Notes under the pieces: model-generated | Database searches by the model: none | What the model was told of the DNA's origin: nothing | The model's input: only the letters and a program-made list of their open reading frames with translations | DNA from: VEQN01 sp036405975 | GTDB lineage: Bacteria > Patescibacteriota > Minisyncoccia > Phycocordibacterales > CAIZLB01 | Length of the DNA: 5,821 nt | Assembly: GCA_036405975.1 (NCBI GenBank) | Contig: DASWWM010000016.1 | Location: 1 to 5,821, forward strand | Reading direction: 5' to 3' | In this document: piece by piece, positions 4,800 to 5,821 of the stretch | How positions within the stretch are numbered: position 1 is the stretch's first letter | Layout of the letters: each line of letters starts with the position of its first letter | Made by a program: the position numbers and the translations under genes

Positions 4800-4808
4800 T
4801 TTGGACGG
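4765..4808. repeat. Inverted repeat CCGTCCAAAGT / ACTTTGGACGG
   Basis: There is a perfect 11-base inverted repeat (4765-4775 and 4798-4808) with a 22-base centre. The centre can form an inner stem, CCTC (4778-4781) with GAGG (4789-4792). It interlocks with the hairpin at 4699-4799, so the two cannot form together except as a pseudoknot. A third TTGGACGG copy stands at 4661-4668, between the repeat and the zinc-ribbon start. Confidence 0.55.
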
Positions 4809-4813
4809 ATTTG

Positions 4814-4856
4814 CGACCATATCCTAGAGAATTAAGACTCTTTAGGGGTTAGGTCG
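4814..4856. repeat. Imperfect inverted repeat CGACC / GGTCG
   Basis: CGACC (4814-4818) pairs with GGTCG (4852-4856). Inside, CCTA and GAG pair with CTC and TAGG with a two-base bulge. It is a moderate stem in the non-coding gap. No T-tract follows on either strand. Confidence 0.3.
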
Positions 4857-4878
4857 ACTGTATTCAGTTGTATGTACA

Positions 4879-4901
4879 TGATACCAAAATCGACGGTATC
4901 A
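4879..4901. repeat. Inverted repeat TGATACC-N9-GGTATCA
   Basis: There is a perfect seven-base inverted repeat with a nine-base loop, 43 bases past the stop of the right-edge gene on the minus strand. It may be a transcript-end hairpin for that gene. It lacks a following T-run, so a protein-binding site is the alternative. Confidence 0.4.
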
Positions 4902-4943
4902 GTCAGTACCTTAGCTTAGATCACGAATAATGTGTAGTAGGTC

Positions 4944-5821
4944 TTAATCTTTGGGCACCCTGGCTCCATAAAAGGGATTGTACAAAATGCCGTTTATTGC
5001 TCGCATCATCGCTCTCTGCATTGCTGTTACAAAGGCAGTTGCCTTATCATATTCACCATCCTTGATCATTTTAATGATATCCTCTTTGCTGTTTTTAAAC
5101 TCATCACCCTCAAGAGTTCTTTTTAGGCTCTCAAAAATTTCTTCTTCGGTTTGATCAGGCATTGATCTTACACCCTCTGCTAAAGAACTAGCATCTTCAT
5201 CAGAAAGACATATTTCGCTAAGAATTTTTGAAACTTCATCAGGAAAAATTGCCACAACACTCTCAACCTGACTCTCATCAAGAAAACCACCTGCTGGCGG
5301 ACTGAAAGCAAATTTCTCGAATAGCGGAAGAGGATGGAGAGCCATCGGGAAGTTTACTGTGAATCCCATTGTCGCCAAGCGAATTGATCTAAGCACCAAC
5401 TCCGCACCTTTTTGCATACCAATCTCACTAAAGCTGATGGTATTACTATTTTTTAATGATGTATGAGTGTGAATAGCTCCTTGAGTATGCATAAAACCTG
5501 AAAGTTCTTTATACAAAGATTTAACATCTCTATTCCAATCCAACTTTTCATTCAATGCTTTAAAGTTCTCACTTTTCTCGACAAGCTTTTGAAGCAAGTC
5601 TCCAACTCCTGGGGTGTGAGTTTTACCATTTAGCCATTCTTGAAAACTTGTGTTGTCTTCGTTAACGAAACTGTATAGTGCAAAAATATTTAATTCCAGA
5701 AAACTTCTTAAGGACCTGAAGCTATCCTTATAGAATCCCATCATTAGTAACATGATAGCTGAATCAAGATCCTGTTCTGCTTCAAAAAATATATGATGCC
5801 AAGGTTGGATAGTCTTAAAAT
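4944..5821 (-). CDS. Partial hypothetical protein, helical, 5' end outside the window
   Basis: The frame is open from the right edge (first visible residues FKTIQPWHHIFFEAEQDLDS) to TAA at 4946-4944, giving about 291 codons. The ATG at 5753 is internal, since 22 further sense codons precede it, and the true start lies beyond 5821. The visible N-terminal part is helical, with GFYKDSFRSLRSFLELNIFA and later SLYKELSGFMHTQG. This layout (an aromatic-rich helix, then a Leu-Ser-x-x-x-His helix) resembles HEPN/DUF5677-type hypothetical proteins, but no R-x4-6-H motif is present, so I do not assign the family. The C-terminal half is acidic (QTEEEIFESLKRTLEGDE) and ends with YNPFYGARVPKD. Codons favour A/T endings, unlike the methyltransferase operon, which suggests a different origin. 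I see no membrane segment or enzyme motif. Confidence 0.8.
   Translation of the reverse strand, partial: FKTIQPWHHIFFEAEQDLDSAIMLLMMGFYKDSFRSLRSFLELNIFALYSFVNEDNTSFQEWLNGKTHTPGVGDLLQKLVEKSENFKALNEKLDWNRDVKSLYKELSGFMHTQGAIHTHTSLKNSNTISFSEIGMQKGAELVLRSIRLATMGFTVNFPMALHPLPLFEKFAFSPPAGGFLDESQVESVVAIFPDEVSKILSEICLSDEDASSLAEGVRSMPDQTEEEIFESLKRTLEGDEFKNSKEDIIKMIKDGEYDKATAFVTAMQRAMMRAINGILYNPFYGARVPKD

Noticed and set aside
1..5821. CRISPR array or full insertion sequence
   Set aside because: No regularly spaced direct repeats and no transposase motif are visible. The only tandem repeat, at 13-48, is a two-copy coding duplication.

Overview
The window looks like bacterial accessory DNA, probably a remnant or edge of a prophage or another integrated element. 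It has no rRNA, tRNA, CRISPR array or complete transposase. The standard bacterial code fits, because TAA, TAG and TGA all serve as plausible stops. Taxonomy cannot be fixed from the sequence. The ParB-methyltransferase / small-terminase-like pair and the HNH domain resemble genes I associate with phages and prophages, including those of candidate-phyla (Patescibacteria-like) genomes, but that is recollection and weak evidence.

Layout. Positions 1-89 (minus) hold the N-terminus of a truncated, probably membrane-associated protein. A G-rich intergenic stretch follows (about 90-190). Positions 191-823 (minus) encode an unrecognised helical protein with a HEPN-like R-x4-H motif. Positions 824-1089 are non-coding and contain two good palindromes. 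Positions 1090-1536 (minus) encode a small protein with three predicted membrane segments, preceded by a clear Shine-Dalgarno site. Positions 1537-1948 form a gene-free divergent region of about 410 bases with many hairpins. Positions 1949-3280 and 3282-3884 (plus) form a tight two-gene operon: a ParB-domain/DNA methyltransferase fusion and a small-terminase-like helix-turn-helix protein. The latter converges on an HNH nuclease gene (3874-4307, minus) that is split by a -1 frameshift. The HNH gene in turn overlaps the end of a zinc-ribbon membrane protein gene (4297-4656, minus). Positions 4657-4943 are non-coding and hold nested and mutually exclusive inverted repeats. Positions 4944 to the right edge (minus) encode a partial AT-rich protein of unknown function.

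How the genes fit together. ParB-MTase, small-terminase-like protein and HNH nuclease are typical of the DNA-packaging and modification region of tailed phages. No large terminase or portal gene is present. After the small-terminase-like gene the strand switches, so this is a partial or decayed module rather than an intact packaging cluster. Codon use changes across the window: the plus-strand operon favours C- or G-ending codons and the right-hand gene favours A- or T-ending ones, which suggests a mosaic. I did not find a clearly new system. The best leads are the structured DNA at 4699-4808, the structured leader before the methyltransferase, the frameshifted HNH gene and the HEPN-like flanking protein.
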